Positions 18,869 to 27,446 of a stretch of DNA of 64,000 nucleotides are shown here, one piece after another (the first letter of the stretch is position 1; each line of letters starts with the position of its first letter). The stretch comes from Pseudomonas sp. KU26590 (lineage in GTDB: Bacteria; Pseudomonadota; Gammaproteobacteria; Pseudomonadales; Pseudomonadaceae): NCBI RefSeq assembly GCF_026153515.1, contig NZ_CP110644.1:466001-530000 (forward strand), given 5' to 3'. The notes below the pieces were generated by a model. That model had not been told where the DNA came from. It saw only the letters and a list, made by a program, of their open reading frames with translations, and made no database searches. A program made the position numbers and the translations under genes.

Positions 18869-19789
18869 GTGTCCCGACTTTTTTTACTTTTTGTCGTATT
18901 TATCAGCGGTTTTTCAACCATCACTGCCGCCGAAGCCAGCGTCCGCGTACTCACCAGCATCAAGCCGCTGCAGCTGATCGCCGCGGCTGTGCAGGACGGA
19001 ATCGCGGTGCCGGAAGTCCTGCTTCCGCCAGGCGCATCCCCTCATAACTATGCGCTGCGCCCGTCCGACGTACGGCGCGTGCAGCAAGCCGATTTGCTCT
19101 ACTGGATTGGCCCGGACATGGAGACCTTCCTGCCTCGCGTGCTGTCCGGGCGCAGCAAAGCGTCGGTGCCGGTCGAGTCGTTGCCGGGCATGCACCTGCG
19201 CCATTTCACCGCCAGCACCGAGCACCACGATGATGACGAAGATGAGCATGATCACGATCACCGGCCGGGCAGCGTCGATGCGCATTTGTGGCTGTCGTCA
19301 GTCAATGCGAGGGTGATTGCGGCAAAGATGGCCGCTGACTTGAGTCAGGCCGATCCGGCCAATGCGGCGCGCTATGAGAGCAATGTGAAGGCCTTCGACG
19401 CGCGCCTTGACGCGCTGGACGCTCAAATCAAACAGCGGGTCGCCGGCATTTCAGGCAAGCAGTATTTCGTGTTCCACGAGGCGTTTGATTATTTCGAAGA
19501 GGCTTACGGGCTCAAGCATGCGGGCGTATTTGCCGTCAGCAGCGAGGTTCAGCCCGGTGCCCAGCACGTTGCCGCCATGCGCGCACGACTGACGGAGTTC
19601 GGCAAGACCTGCGTGTTCAGCGAGCCACCCCTCCGCCCGCGTCTGGCCGACACGCTCAGTGCCGGTTTGCCGGTCAAACTGGCTGAACTGGACGGATTGG
19701 GTGGCTACACACCTGCCACAGCCCAAGGTTACGAGCAATTGCTAAGCAAACTGGCGGATGATCTGGCGGGGTGTCTGGAGAGTCTTTAA
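18869..19789 (+). CDS. znuA: Periplasmic zinc-binding protein of the Znu importer
   Basis: About 306 residues with a signal peptide (cleavage near TAAEA). Cluster A-I metal-binding protein marks are LLPPGASPHNYALRPSDV (first His ligand), then an acidic His-rich loop (EHHDDDEDEHDHDH) and VDAHLWLSSVNARVIA. Later it has FVFHEAFDYFEEAYGL. The loop is typical of zinc-specific ZnuA. The start is a GTG at 18869 with a weak AGTGG site upstream; GTG 18860 is a possible alternative three codons earlier. Confidence 0.93.
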   Translation: MSRLFLLFVVFISGFSTITAAEASVRVLTSIKPLQLIAAAVQDGIAVPEVLLPPGASPHNYALRPSDVRRVQQADLLYWIGPDMETFLPRVLSGRSKASVPVESLPGMHLRHFTASTEHHDDDEDEHDHDHRPGSVDAHLWLSSVNARVIAAKMAADLSQADPANAARYESNVKAFDARLDALDAQIKQRVAGISGKQYFVFHEAFDYFEEAYGLKHAGVFAVSSEVQPGAQHVAAMRARLTEFGKTCVFSEPPLRPRLADTLSAGLPVKLAELDGLGGYTPATAQGYEQLLSKLADDLAGCLESL

Positions 19790-19804
19790 CTCCTGCGCCA
19801 ACGC

Positions 19805-19870
19805 CTTCGCGAGCAAGCTCACTCCTACAGTTGAAACACGGTCCCTGTGGGAGTGAGCTTGCTCACGAAG
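19805..19870. repeat. REP-type inverted repeat pair
   Basis: CTTCGCGAGCAAGCTCACTC (from 19805) and GAGTGAGCTTGCTCACGAAG (to 19870) form nearly perfect 26-base arms separated by 14 bases. This is the GAGCAAGCTC-type REP doublet of fluorescent pseudomonads, placed between the convergent ends of znuA and thrB, where it may also end transcription. Confidence 0.8.
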
Positions 19871-19882
19871 CTTTTATGAGGT

Positions 19883-20833
19883 CTACAACGCAAACGGCAA
19901 CGGAATATGCGTCTCCTGACGCTGTTCCAGGCGTTTACGGAATTCGTCCGGGTCATGGATCAACACGTCCTGCCCGGCGAAGCTTTCGGCGGCGATCAGG
20001 CGTGACAGCCAGAAGCGCACGCAACCGACACGCAGCATTGTCGACCACAGCTCGGCTTCGGCGGCGGTAAACGGCCTAAGCGCGGCGTAGGCACCCAGAA
20101 ACGCCCGGGCTCGCGGCGCATCAATGGTGCCGTTCTCAAACGAGCACCAGTCATTCACGGCAATTGCCACGTCGTACAGCATCGGGCCGGAACAGGCGTT
20201 GTAGAAGTCGATCACCCCCGTCAGGTGGGTGCCTTCAAACAGCGTGTTATCGCGAAACAGATCGGCGTGCAGATTGGCCCGCGGCAGCGCCATGATGGCC
20301 GCCTTGCGATGCTGGATTTCCTCGACAGCTTTGGTCAGCAGCGCGCCCTGCGCGTCGTCCAGGTGAGAGATGAAATTACCGCCCTCCTCCAGCATCCAGT
20401 CCAGACCACGGTCGGTTTTGCGTTCGATGGTCTGGCTGCGAGTGGCCATGTGCATGTGCGCCATGAACTCGCCAATCTGCACGCAATGCTGGGTGTTGGG
20501 CTGGGCCGGATGCTTGCCGGACAGACGCGGTTGAAGCAGCGCCGGTTTGCCTTTCAGCTCGCGCAAGGCCAGACCGTCAGTGGTGCGCAGCGCGTAGGGC
20601 ACGGGCAGGTTGGCGTCGTGGAGAACATCCAGCAGCTCGATAAAGAACGGCATTTCCTGAACCGGACCGCGCTCGACCAGAGTCAGCACGAATTCACCCT
20701 GCTCCAGGCTGATGAAGAAATTGGTGTTTTCACTTCCAGCGGCAATGCCCTGAAAATCACGCAGGGCGCCAAGCCCGTACGGGGCGAGAAAAGCTTCCAG
20801 CTCGGGCCGAGCCAGGGGAGTAAAAACGGACAT
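19883..20833 (-). CDS. thrB: Homoserine kinase, ThrB type II (aminoglycoside-phosphotransferase fold)
   Basis: A 316-residue cytoplasmic kinase that phosphorylates homoserine in threonine biosynthesis. It belongs to the Pseudomonas/Rhizobium class, unrelated in fold to the GHMP-type ThrB of E. coli. The catalytic loop is HADLFRDNTLF (HxDxxxxN) and the metal-binding Asp lies in GVIDFYNACSG. The N-terminus MSVFTPLARPELEAFLAPYG is typical of the family. The gene is followed upstream by a DUF2782 gene, as in other pseudomonads. Confidence 0.92.
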   Translation of the reverse strand: MSVFTPLARPELEAFLAPYGLGALRDFQGIAAGSENTNFFISLEQGEFVLTLVERGPVQEMPFFIELLDVLHDANLPVPYALRTTDGLALRELKGKPALLQPRLSGKHPAQPNTQHCVQIGEFMAHMHMATRSQTIERKTDRGLDWMLEEGGNFISHLDDAQGALLTKAVEEIQHRKAAIMALPRANLHADLFRDNTLFEGTHLTGVIDFYNACSGPMLYDVAIAVNDWCSFENGTIDAPRARAFLGAYAALRPFTAAEAELWSTMLRVGCVRFWLSRLIAAESFAGQDVLIHDPDEFRKRLEQRQETHIPLPFAL

Positions 20834-20867
20834 AGAAGACTGCCAGCAAAAGAGTGAATGTAGGGCG

Positions 20868-21158
20868 TTACCAGCTGAATAGTACCCATTGAGGTATCAG
20901 CATGTCCGGTTGATCCGAACGTATGAATTGACCACTTGTGCCGTCGGCGCGCACCAGATAATAAGGCTTGCCGTGTTTGGGCGTGATCTTCACCGCGTAG
21001 ACGAATCCGTTCGCGCGGTACTCCTTGATGAAGCCGTCGCTGTCCTGACGAATCGTCACATCAGGCTCCGCCGAGGGCGCTTCGTCATCCGCTGCGACCG
21101 CCAGCCACGGACAGGCAAGCAACCCGCCGAGCAGTAACAGGCGATTCAGCGCGCGCAT
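20868..21158 (-). CDS. DUF2782 periplasmic protein
   Basis: A 96-residue protein with a signal peptide (MRALNRLLLLGGLLACPWLA, cleavage near AVAADD). The short basic beta-rich domain includes VTIRQDSDGFIKEYRANGFV and YAVKITPKHGKPYYLVRADG, matching the DUF2782 family. Its role is unknown. It lies 34 bp upstream of thrB on the same strand and divergently from polA, an arrangement conserved in Pseudomonas. Confidence 0.82.
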   Translation of the reverse strand: MRALNRLLLLGGLLACPWLAVAADDEAPSAEPDVTIRQDSDGFIKEYRANGFVYAVKITPKHGKPYYLVRADGTSGQFIRSDQPDMLIPQWVLFSW

Positions 21159-21232
21159 GATAACCTTGTGCCTTTGTCGTCAACGGTCCGCGCATTCTAG
21201 CGCCGACCCCGCCGAAAAGGTTGATCTTGCAC

Positions 21233-23998
21233 ATGAGTCTTGCGCCCCTCGTCCTGGTGGACGGTTCTTCTTATCTCTACCGCGCGTTCCATGCGCTGCC
21301 GCCGCTCATGACCTCCAAAGGCCTGCCCACCGGTGCGGTCAAGGGCGTGCTGAACATGCTCAAAAGCCTGCGCAGGCAATATCCCGAAAGCCCGTTTGCC
21401 GTGGTTTTCGACGCCAAGGGCGGAACGTTCCGCGACGCGCTGTACGGCGAATACAAAGCCAACCGCCCAAGCATGCCGGACGACATGCGCGTGCAGATCG
21501 ACTTCCTGCACAACTGCGTGCGAGGCCTCGGCTACCCGCTGTTGTGCGTCGAAGGCGTGGAGGCTGATGACGTGATCGGCACATTGGCACGCAGCAGCGC
21601 GGCCGCTGATCGTCCGGTGGTCATCTCCACCGGTGACAAGGACATGGCGCAGTTGGTCGATGGCCACATCACGCTGGTCAATACCATGACCGGCAGTGTG
21701 CTGGACGTCGCCGGCGTGAAAGAAAAGTTTGGCGTCGGCCCGGAACACATCATCGATTACCTAGCGCTGATGGGCGACAAAGTCGACAACATCCCCGGCG
21801 TGCCCGGCGTTGGCGAGAAAACCGCCGCGGGCCTGCTGGTGGGCATCAACGGTGGCCTGAAAGAGCTTTACGCAAACCTCGACAAACTGGCAGCGCTGCC
21901 GCTTCGGGGCGCTAAATCCCTGCCGGCCAAGCTCGAAGAGCACAAGGAAATGGCCTTCCTGTCCTACGAGCTGGCGACCATCAAGATCGACGTGCCGCTG
22001 GACATCGAGCTCGACGCCCTGCACTGCGGTGAGCCTGATCGTGAAGCGCTGATGGCGCTGTACACCGAGCTGGAATTCAAGAGCTGGATTACCGATTTGC
22101 AGCGTGACGCCCGCCAGGAAGGCGCGGAAGTTGTCCCTGCTGCCGAGCCAGCGCCGATCATCGAGGCCACGTACGAACTCATTCTTGAGCAAACCCAATT
22201 CGACGACTGGCTGAAGAAGCTCAACGCCGCGCAGTTGTTCGCCTTCGTGGTGCAGAGCAATGGCACCGACGCCCAGCGCGCGCAGATTGTGGGTCTGTCC
22301 TTTGCGATCAAGACTCACGAAGCCTGTTACATCCCGCTGACCCATTCCTATATGGGCGTGCAGCAGCAACTGGATCGCGACGCGGTATTGAAAGCGCTCA
22401 AGCCCATGCTGGAGGACGCGAGCAAAATCAAGGTCGGCCAGCACGCCAAGTTTGCGATCAACCTGCTGGCCAACTGCGCCATTGCTGGTGACCAGAGCCA
22501 GGGCATCGACGTGCAGGGCGTCAAGTTTGACACGATGCTCGAATCCTACGTGCTCGACTCCACCGCGACGCGTCATGACCGTGACAGCCTTGTTGCCAAG
22601 TACCTGGATCACACACCGGTCAATTTCCAGGACATCGCGGGCAAAGGCGCAAAACAGCTGAGTTTCGACCAGATCGCGCTGGAGCAGGCCGGCACCTATG
22701 CGGCTGAAGAGGCCGACTTGACGCTGCGCTTGCACGAGGTGTTGCAGGACAGACTGGCCAAGACGCCGAGTCTGGCGCCGGTGCTGAACGACATCGAAAT
22801 GCCGCTCATGCCCGTATTGGCCCGCATCGAGCGTCAAGGCGCACTGGTCGATGCCAAACTGCTGGGCAATCAGAGTGTCGAGCTGGGCAACAAAATGACC
22901 GAGCTTGAGCGCGAAGCGTTCGCTATCGCCGGTGAAGAATTCAATCTCGGCTCGCCCAAGCAGCTCGGGGTGATTCTCTACGAAAAGCTCGGCATGCCGA
23001 TCATCAGCAAGACCGCCACCGGCCAGCCGTCCACGGCAGAAGCGGTGCTCGCCGAACTGGCCGAGCAGGAATATCCGCTGCCGAAGGTGCTGATGCAGTA
23101 CCGCTCGATGAGCAAGCTGAAAAGCACGTACACCGATCGCCTGCCGGAGCAGATCAACCCGCGCACCGGGCGAATCCACACTTCCTACCATCAGGCGGTG
23201 GCGGTGACTGGGCGTCTGTCCTCCAGTGACCCGAACCTGCAGAACATTCCCATCCGGACCGCCGAGGGTCGTCGCATTCGTCAGGCGTTTGTCGCTCCCA
23301 AAGGCTACAAGCTGCTGGCGGCGGACTACTCGCAAATCGAACTGCGGATCATGGCGCATCTGGCCAAGGACGAAGGCTTGTTGCACGCCTTCCGCAACGA
23401 CCTGGACGTCCACCGTGCAACGGCGGGCGAGGTGTTCGGTGTCGAACTGCCGGACGTGACCAACGACATGCGCCGCAGCGCCAAGGCGATCAACTTCGGT
23501 TTGATCTACGGCATGAGCGCGTTCGGGCTGGCCAAGCAGATTGGTGTTGATCGCAAGCAATCCCAGGCGTATGTGGACCGCTATTTCGCGCGCTATCCGG
23601 GCGTGCTCGATTACATGGAGCGCACCCGTGCTCAGGCGGCGGAACAAGGGTACGTCGAGACCATTTTCGGTCGTCGCCTGTACCTGCCGGACATCAACGC
23701 GAAGAATCAGGCGTTGCGCAAAGGCGCCGAACGCATGGCGATCAACGCACCGATGCAAGGCACGGCGGCTGACATCATCAAGCGGGCGATGGTGGCGGTG
23801 AACGGCTGGCTGGACGCGTCAGGTCTGGATGCTCGCGTCATCTTGCAGGTTCACGATGAACTGGTGCTGGAAGTGCGTGAGGATCTGGTCGAGCAGATCA
23901 GCAAGGACATCCGCGTGCACATGAGCGGCGCGGCCGATCTGGATGTTCCGCTGTTGGTCGAAGTGGGTGTGGGGAATAACTGGGACGAGGCGCATTGA
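21233..23998 (+). CDS. polA: DNA polymerase I with apparently inactive proofreading domain
   Basis: A 921-residue enzyme for Okazaki-fragment processing and repair. The 5' nuclease (about 1-290) is intact: LVDGSSYLYRAFHALPPL, FDAKGGTFRD, GVEADDVIGTLA. The polymerase has motif A DYSQIELR (Asp698), motif B RRSAKAINFGLIYG and motif C VHDELVLEV (Asp875). The 3'-5' exonuclease (about 310-500) keeps its fold but not its metal ligands: DTE of E. coli (355-357) is VVQ (339-341), Asp424 is Ala408 and Asp501 is Glu493, while Tyr497 is kept (Tyr489). ATG 21233 is preferred over an upstream TTG. Confidence 0.95.
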   Translation: MSLAPLVLVDGSSYLYRAFHALPPLMTSKGLPTGAVKGVLNMLKSLRRQYPESPFAVVFDAKGGTFRDALYGEYKANRPSMPDDMRVQIDFLHNCVRGLGYPLLCVEGVEADDVIGTLARSSAAADRPVVISTGDKDMAQLVDGHITLVNTMTGSVLDVAGVKEKFGVGPEHIIDYLALMGDKVDNIPGVPGVGEKTAAGLLVGINGGLKELYANLDKLAALPLRGAKSLPAKLEEHKEMAFLSYELATIKIDVPLDIELDALHCGEPDREALMALYTELEFKSWITDLQRDARQEGAEVVPAAEPAPIIEATYELILEQTQFDDWLKKLNAAQLFAFVVQSNGTDAQRAQIVGLSFAIKTHEACYIPLTHSYMGVQQQLDRDAVLKALKPMLEDASKIKVGQHAKFAINLLANCAIAGDQSQGIDVQGVKFDTMLESYVLDSTATRHDRDSLVAKYLDHTPVNFQDIAGKGAKQLSFDQIALEQAGTYAAEEADLTLRLHEVLQDRLAKTPSLAPVLNDIEMPLMPVLARIERQGALVDAKLLGNQSVELGNKMTELEREAFAIAGEEFNLGSPKQLGVILYEKLGMPIISKTATGQPSTAEAVLAELAEQEYPLPKVLMQYRSMSKLKSTYTDRLPEQINPRTGRIHTSYHQAVAVTGRLSSSDPNLQNIPIRTAEGRRIRQAFVAPKGYKLLAADYSQIELRIMAHLAKDEGLLHAFRNDLDVHRATAGEVFGVELPDVTNDMRRSAKAINFGLIYGMSAFGLAKQIGVDRKQSQAYVDRYFARYPGVLDYMERTRAQAAEQGYVETIFGRRLYLPDINAKNQALRKGAERMAINAPMQGTAADIIKRAMVAVNGWLDASGLDARVILQVHDELVLEVREDLVEQISKDIRVHMSGAADLDVPLLVEVGVGNNWDEAH

Positions 23999-24066
23999 TA
24001 CTGCCTTGTTGTTTCGATTCTGCTCGGAGTCGGAACCGCGCCATCCATTAAATTTCCGCCGTTTTT

Positions 24067-24094
24067 GAACTTCGGCGGACAAACCCCGGTCTGA
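24067..24094 (+). promoter_or_regulatory. AlgU (sigma-22/RpoE-type) promoter of ErsA
   Basis: GAACTT at 24067-24072, a 17-base spacer, then TCTGA at 24090-24094, a full match to the GAACTT-N16/17-TCTGA consensus for AlgU. It ends 7 bases before the first hairpin of the ErsA candidate, which fits a start near 24101. Confidence 0.85.
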
Positions 24095-24100
24095 TTTTGC

Positions 24101-24228
24101 GAATGGCTGACGTAGCCATTCATGCTCCTATGTTGTGTTAAGTGTTGGCAGATATCCGGACCCCTTCCGAGAGGTCTGGACTTGGACCCCGAACTTCCCC
24201 TCCCCACATGAAGTCCGGGGTTTTTTTT
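24101..24228 (+). ncRNA. ersA: ErsA regulatory small RNA (Spot 42 locus)
   Basis: The polA-engB gap holds an sRNA in many gammaproteobacteria (Spot 42 in enterics, ErsA in Pseudomonas). Here an AlgU promoter leads into a perfect first hairpin (GAATGGCT-GACGT-AGCCATTC, 24101-24121), then an unpaired U/G-rich stretch, then a second hairpin (CCGGACC...GGTCTGG, 24156-24177) whose loop carries the C-rich CCCCTTCC seed. A terminator follows (CCCCGAACTT...AAGTCCGGGG and eight Ts, to 24228). The ~128 nt length agrees with the ~132 nt ErsA. ErsA is known to target mRNAs such as algC and to be induced by envelope stress. Confidence 0.87.
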
Positions 24229-24237
24229 GCCTGCGAT

Positions 24238-24873
24238 TCAGGCCGCCGGTGCCTTGTCTTCCAGTTCCATCCAGTCCGCCAGCACGGTGTAAGCCTCTTC
24301 CAGGCCCATGCGCTTGGGTGCCGAGAACAGCTGGATGGTGATGGCGTCACCCCAACCGCGATGTATTTCCGACTGGACCTTGAGCAGCGTGTTTTTCGCC
24401 GCGCCGAAGGTCAGCTTGTCGGCTTTGGTCAGCAGAATGTGCATCGGCATGCCGCTGGCGATGGCCCAGTCGAGCATCAGTAGGTCGAAGTCAGTCATCG
24501 GGTGGCGGATGTCCATCATCAGGATCAACCCCTTCAGACTTTCACGGCCGCCCAGATAGGCCTCGAGGTGGCGTTGCCAGTGCAGCTTGAGCGGAATAGG
24601 CACCTTCGCGTAACCGTAGCCGGGCAAGTCGACCAGACGGCGGTCGTCATCCAGGCTGAAGAAGTTCAGTAGCTGGGTACGGCCGGGGGTTTTCGACGTA
24701 CGCGCCAGGCTGGCGTGAGTCAGCGTATTCAGCGCGCTCGATTTGCCAGCGTTGGAGCGGCCGGCGAACGCGACTTCAAAGCCTTCGTCGTCCGGGCATT
24801 GGTCGACTTTGGCAGCGCTGAGCATGAACTTGGCTTGTTGGCACAGGCCGAGAATTGGGTTTTTGAGTTGCAT
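24238..24873 (-). CDS. engB: Ribosome biogenesis GTPase EngB/YsxC
   Basis: A 211-residue GTPase of the TRAFAC class that assists assembly of the 50S subunit. G1 is [10 protein letters not shown]3 is DLPGYG, G4 is TKADKLT, and a [10 protein letters not shown] switch region is present. Synteny with polA and the sRNA is conserved across gammaproteobacteria. Its end and the ErsA terminator are convergent, only ~10 bp apart. Confidence 0.94.
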   Translation of the reverse strand: MQLKNPILGLCQQAKFMLSAAKVDQCPDDEGFEVAFAGRSNAGKSSALNTLTHASLARTSKTPGRTQLLNFFSLDDDRRLVDLPGYGYAKVPIPLKLHWQRHLEAYLGGRESLKGLILMMDIRHPMTDFDLLMLDWAIASGMPMHILLTKADKLTFGAAKNTLLKVQSEIHRGWGDAITIQLFSAPKRMGLEEAYTVLADWMELEDKAPAA

Positions 24874-25104
24874 GGGATATCCGGTGAGGGCGTTGCGGCG
24901 TGCGCGGCAACGAGGTGTCTTTTTCCGTTCAATGGGCGCGAGTATATAATGCCGCAGATTTCATGTGTGCCTTGTCCGACCCCCGCAAGGGTATTGCCTA
25001 GGCGAAACCCACGTGGCGCGTAGCCTCATACGTACCAAACAGGCCGCTCCCCCTCAGGACAGTGAGTTCTGAAGACGGCACTTTCAGCCGCATCGGATCA
25101 GCCC

Positions 25105-25722
25105 ATGAACGCATTTTTTTCGAGCCTGCTATTGATCCTGAGCCTGAACGGCGTCGTGCAGGCCGCTGAATCGCCAGTGGGCGATCCGGTCGCCGGCCAA
25201 GCGAAAACAGCGGTCTGCGGCGCTTGCCATGGGCCTGACGGCAACAGCCTGGTGCCCATATTCCCGAAGCTCGCCGGCCAGGGTGAGCGCTATCTGCTCA
25301 AGCAAATGCACGACATCAAAGACGGGAAGCGGGTCGTGATGGAGATGACCGGTCTGCTCAACCCGCTCACGGATCAGGACCTGGCCGACATCGCCGCCTA
25401 CTACGCCGGTCAGAAAGGCAGCGTGGGCGCTGCTGATCCTAATCTGGTCGCCGGTGGCGAAGCATTGTTTCGCGGCGGCAAGCTCGATCAGGGCATACCG
25501 GCCTGCACCGGCTGCCATTCACCAAACGGCGCAGGCCTTGCTGCGGCAGGCTTTCCACACGTGGGCGGGCAGCACGCCGATTACATCAAGAAACAGCTCA
25601 CAGCGTTCCGCGAAGGTGAGCGCACCAATGACGGCGACACCCTGGTCATGCGCACCATCGCTGCGAAGCTGAGCAATTCCGATATCGACGCGCTGGCAGC
25701 GTACATTCAAGGGCTGCATTGA
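25105..25722 (+). CDS. cc4: Dihaem cytochrome c4
   Basis: A 205-residue periplasmic or membrane-associated cytochrome with a signal peptide (cleavage near VQAAES) and two homologous class I haem domains. The haem motifs are CGACH (38-42) and CTGCH (134-138). Cytochrome c4 carries electrons to terminal oxidases. It lies between engB and dsbA, as in other pseudomonads. Confidence 0.93.
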   Translation: MNAFFSSLLLILSLNGVVQAAESPVGDPVAGQAKTAVCGACHGPDGNSLVPIFPKLAGQGERYLLKQMHDIKDGKRVVMEMTGLLNPLTDQDLADIAAYYAGQKGSVGAADPNLVAGGEALFRGGKLDQGIPACTGCHSPNGAGLAAAGFPHVGGQHADYIKKQLTAFREGERTNDGDTLVMRTIAAKLSNSDIDALAAYIQGLH

Positions 25723-25913
25723 GCTTTAGGCGCGAGGTCTCCACTGACACGGTTGGTAAAACAAATGGGCGCCAGACCTGCCCGGACGGGCCAAACAGGG
25801 TAGCGAACGGCTGCCCTTTTTTATGGCCGCAGGCGTTACACTTGCGAACTCATATCACCTCGGCCGGTCGAACTGCGGCCACCGAAGTGACCTTCCATGC
25901 CCAGGAGTTAAGC

Positions 25914-26555
25914 ATGCGTAATCTGATTCTCAGCGCCGCTCTGATTTTTACCAGCCTGTTCGGTCTGACCGCTCAAGCAGCAGAGCCCATCGAAGCCGGC
26001 AAGCAATACGTCGAGCTGAAAAGCGCTGTCCCTGTTTCCGAGCCAGGCAAGATCGAAGTCGTCGAAATGTTCTGGTACGGCTGCCCGCACTGTTACGCCT
26101 TCGAGCCGGTCATCAATCCATGGGTCGAAAAACTTCCCGCTGACGTCCACTTCATCCGCGTTCCCGCCATGTTTGGCGGCCCTTGGGATGCTCACGGCCA
26201 GCTATTCATTACCCTCGACACCATGGGCGTGGAGAAAAAAGTCCACACCGCTGTCTTCGACGCGATTCAGAAAGGCGGCAAGCGTCTGACCGACCCGAAC
26301 GACATGGCCGAGTTCGTTGCCACCCAGGGCGTCGACAAGACCAAGTTCCTCGAAACTTTCAACTCGTTCGCCGTGAAGGGCAAGATCGCCCAATACAAGG
26401 AACTGGCCAAGAAGTACGAAATCACGGGCGTTCCGACCATGATCGTCAACGGCAAGTACCGCTTTGATCTCGGCACCGCCGGTGGTCCCGAGCAGGCGCT
26501 GCAAGTGGCCGATCAGCTGATCGCCAAAGAACGCGCGACGCTGACCGCCAAGTAA
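25914..26555 (+). CDS. dsbA: Periplasmic thiol:disulfide oxidoreductase DsbA
   Basis: A 213-residue protein with a signal peptide (MRNLILSAALIFTSLFGLTA, cleavage near AQAAEP). The thioredoxin fold carries the DsbA active site CPHC (57-60) and the cis-Pro loop TGVPTM. It introduces disulfides into exported proteins. ATG 25914 has an AGGAG 6-7 bases upstream; the open frame extends back to 25719 but without signal-peptide character. Confidence 0.95.
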   Translation: MRNLILSAALIFTSLFGLTAQAAEPIEAGKQYVELKSAVPVSEPGKIEVVEMFWYGCPHCYAFEPVINPWVEKLPADVHFIRVPAMFGGPWDAHGQLFITLDTMGVEKKVHTAVFDAIQKGGKRLTDPNDMAEFVATQGVDKTKFLETFNSFAVKGKIAQYKELAKKYEITGVPTMIVNGKYRFDLGTAGGPEQALQVADQLIAKERATLTAK

Positions 26556-26564
26556 GGGCTGACC

Positions 26565-27446
26565 ATGGCGCGCTGGGGAACTACTGAACGGGTCGTTGCC
26601 CGGCACATGCCGAAGGTCAACGAGCATCATCTTCACGAAACAGGCTTGCCGGCTGACGGTCGGCTTCGCCTGCTCAGTTTCAATATCCAGGTCGGCAACA
26701 GCACCGAACGCTACCGGCACTACCTGACCCGGGGTTGGCAGCATCTGCTGCCCCATAACGGTCGAGCCGGTAACCTGCAGAAGATCGGCGATCTGCTGCG
26801 TGACTACGATCTGGTCGCGTTGCAGGAGGCCGATGGCGGCAGCATGCGTTCGGGCTACATCAATCAGGTCGAACACCTCGCCCAGCTCGGTTCGTTTCCG
26901 TACTGGCACCAGCAACTCAATCGCAACCTCGGGCGGCTCGCTCAGCACAGCAACGGCGTGCTGAGCCGCCTGCGCCCGTGGGACATCGAAGACCATCCGC
27001 TGCCAGGCCCTGCCGGGCGTGGCGCCATTCTCGTTCGTTTCGGCGAAGGTCCCGATGCGCTGGTCGTGGTGGTCATGCACCTGGCACTGGGCGCGCGGAC
27101 CCGCACGCGGCAGCTCGCGTACATTCGCGAACTGATTGGCGGCTATCGCCATCAGATACTGATGGGCGACATGAACACCCACGCCAACGACCTGCTGCAA
27201 AACTCGCCACTGCGCGATCTTGGCCTGCTTGCGCCGCAGATCGAGGCGACGTTTCCGAGCTGGCGGCCGCAGCGCTGCCTGGACCACATTCTTCTGAGCC
27301 CGACCCTGACCCTTGAAAAAGTGCAGGTGCTGGCGCAGCCCATTTCCGATCATCTGCCCGTCGCGGTGGAGATTCGCTTGCCGGCCTCATTAATCGGTGA
27401 CTCGCTGCCGATAACAAGCACATCTCCTCGCGGACCTGTGGAATGA
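26565..27446 (+). CDS. Endonuclease/exonuclease/phosphatase-family protein
   Basis: A 293-residue protein of the DNase I-like metal phosphodiesterase superfamily. Conserved motifs are LLSFNIQVG, LQEADGG (metal Glu), MGDMNTHAND (catalytic Asp/Asn), LDHILLS and SDHLPVAVEI (catalytic His). There is no signal peptide. It starts 9 bp after dsbA and overlaps the start of the diguanylate cyclase gene by 4 bp (ATGA). The substrate (nucleic acid, lipid or sugar phosphate) cannot be told from sequence. Confidence 0.85.
   Translation: MARWGTTERVVARHMPKVNEHHLHETGLPADGRLRLLSFNIQVGNSTERYRHYLTRGWQHLLPHNGRAGNLQKIGDLLRDYDLVALQEADGGSMRSGYINQVEHLAQLGSFPYWHQQLNRNLGRLAQHSNGVLSRLRPWDIEDHPLPGPAGRGAILVRFGEGPDALVVVVMHLALGARTRTRQLAYIRELIGGYRHQILMGDMNTHANDLLQNSPLRDLGLLAPQIEATFPSWRPQRCLDHILLSPTLTLEKVQVLAQPISDHLPVAVEIRLPASLIGDSLPITSTSPRGPVE

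Noticed and set aside
21761..23758. A 665-codon open frame on the minus strand inside polA
   Set aside because: It is fully antisense to a gene with clear Pol I motifs. Its product is rich in Arg, His, Gln and Val with no domain, as expected for the antisense frame of a GC-rich gene.
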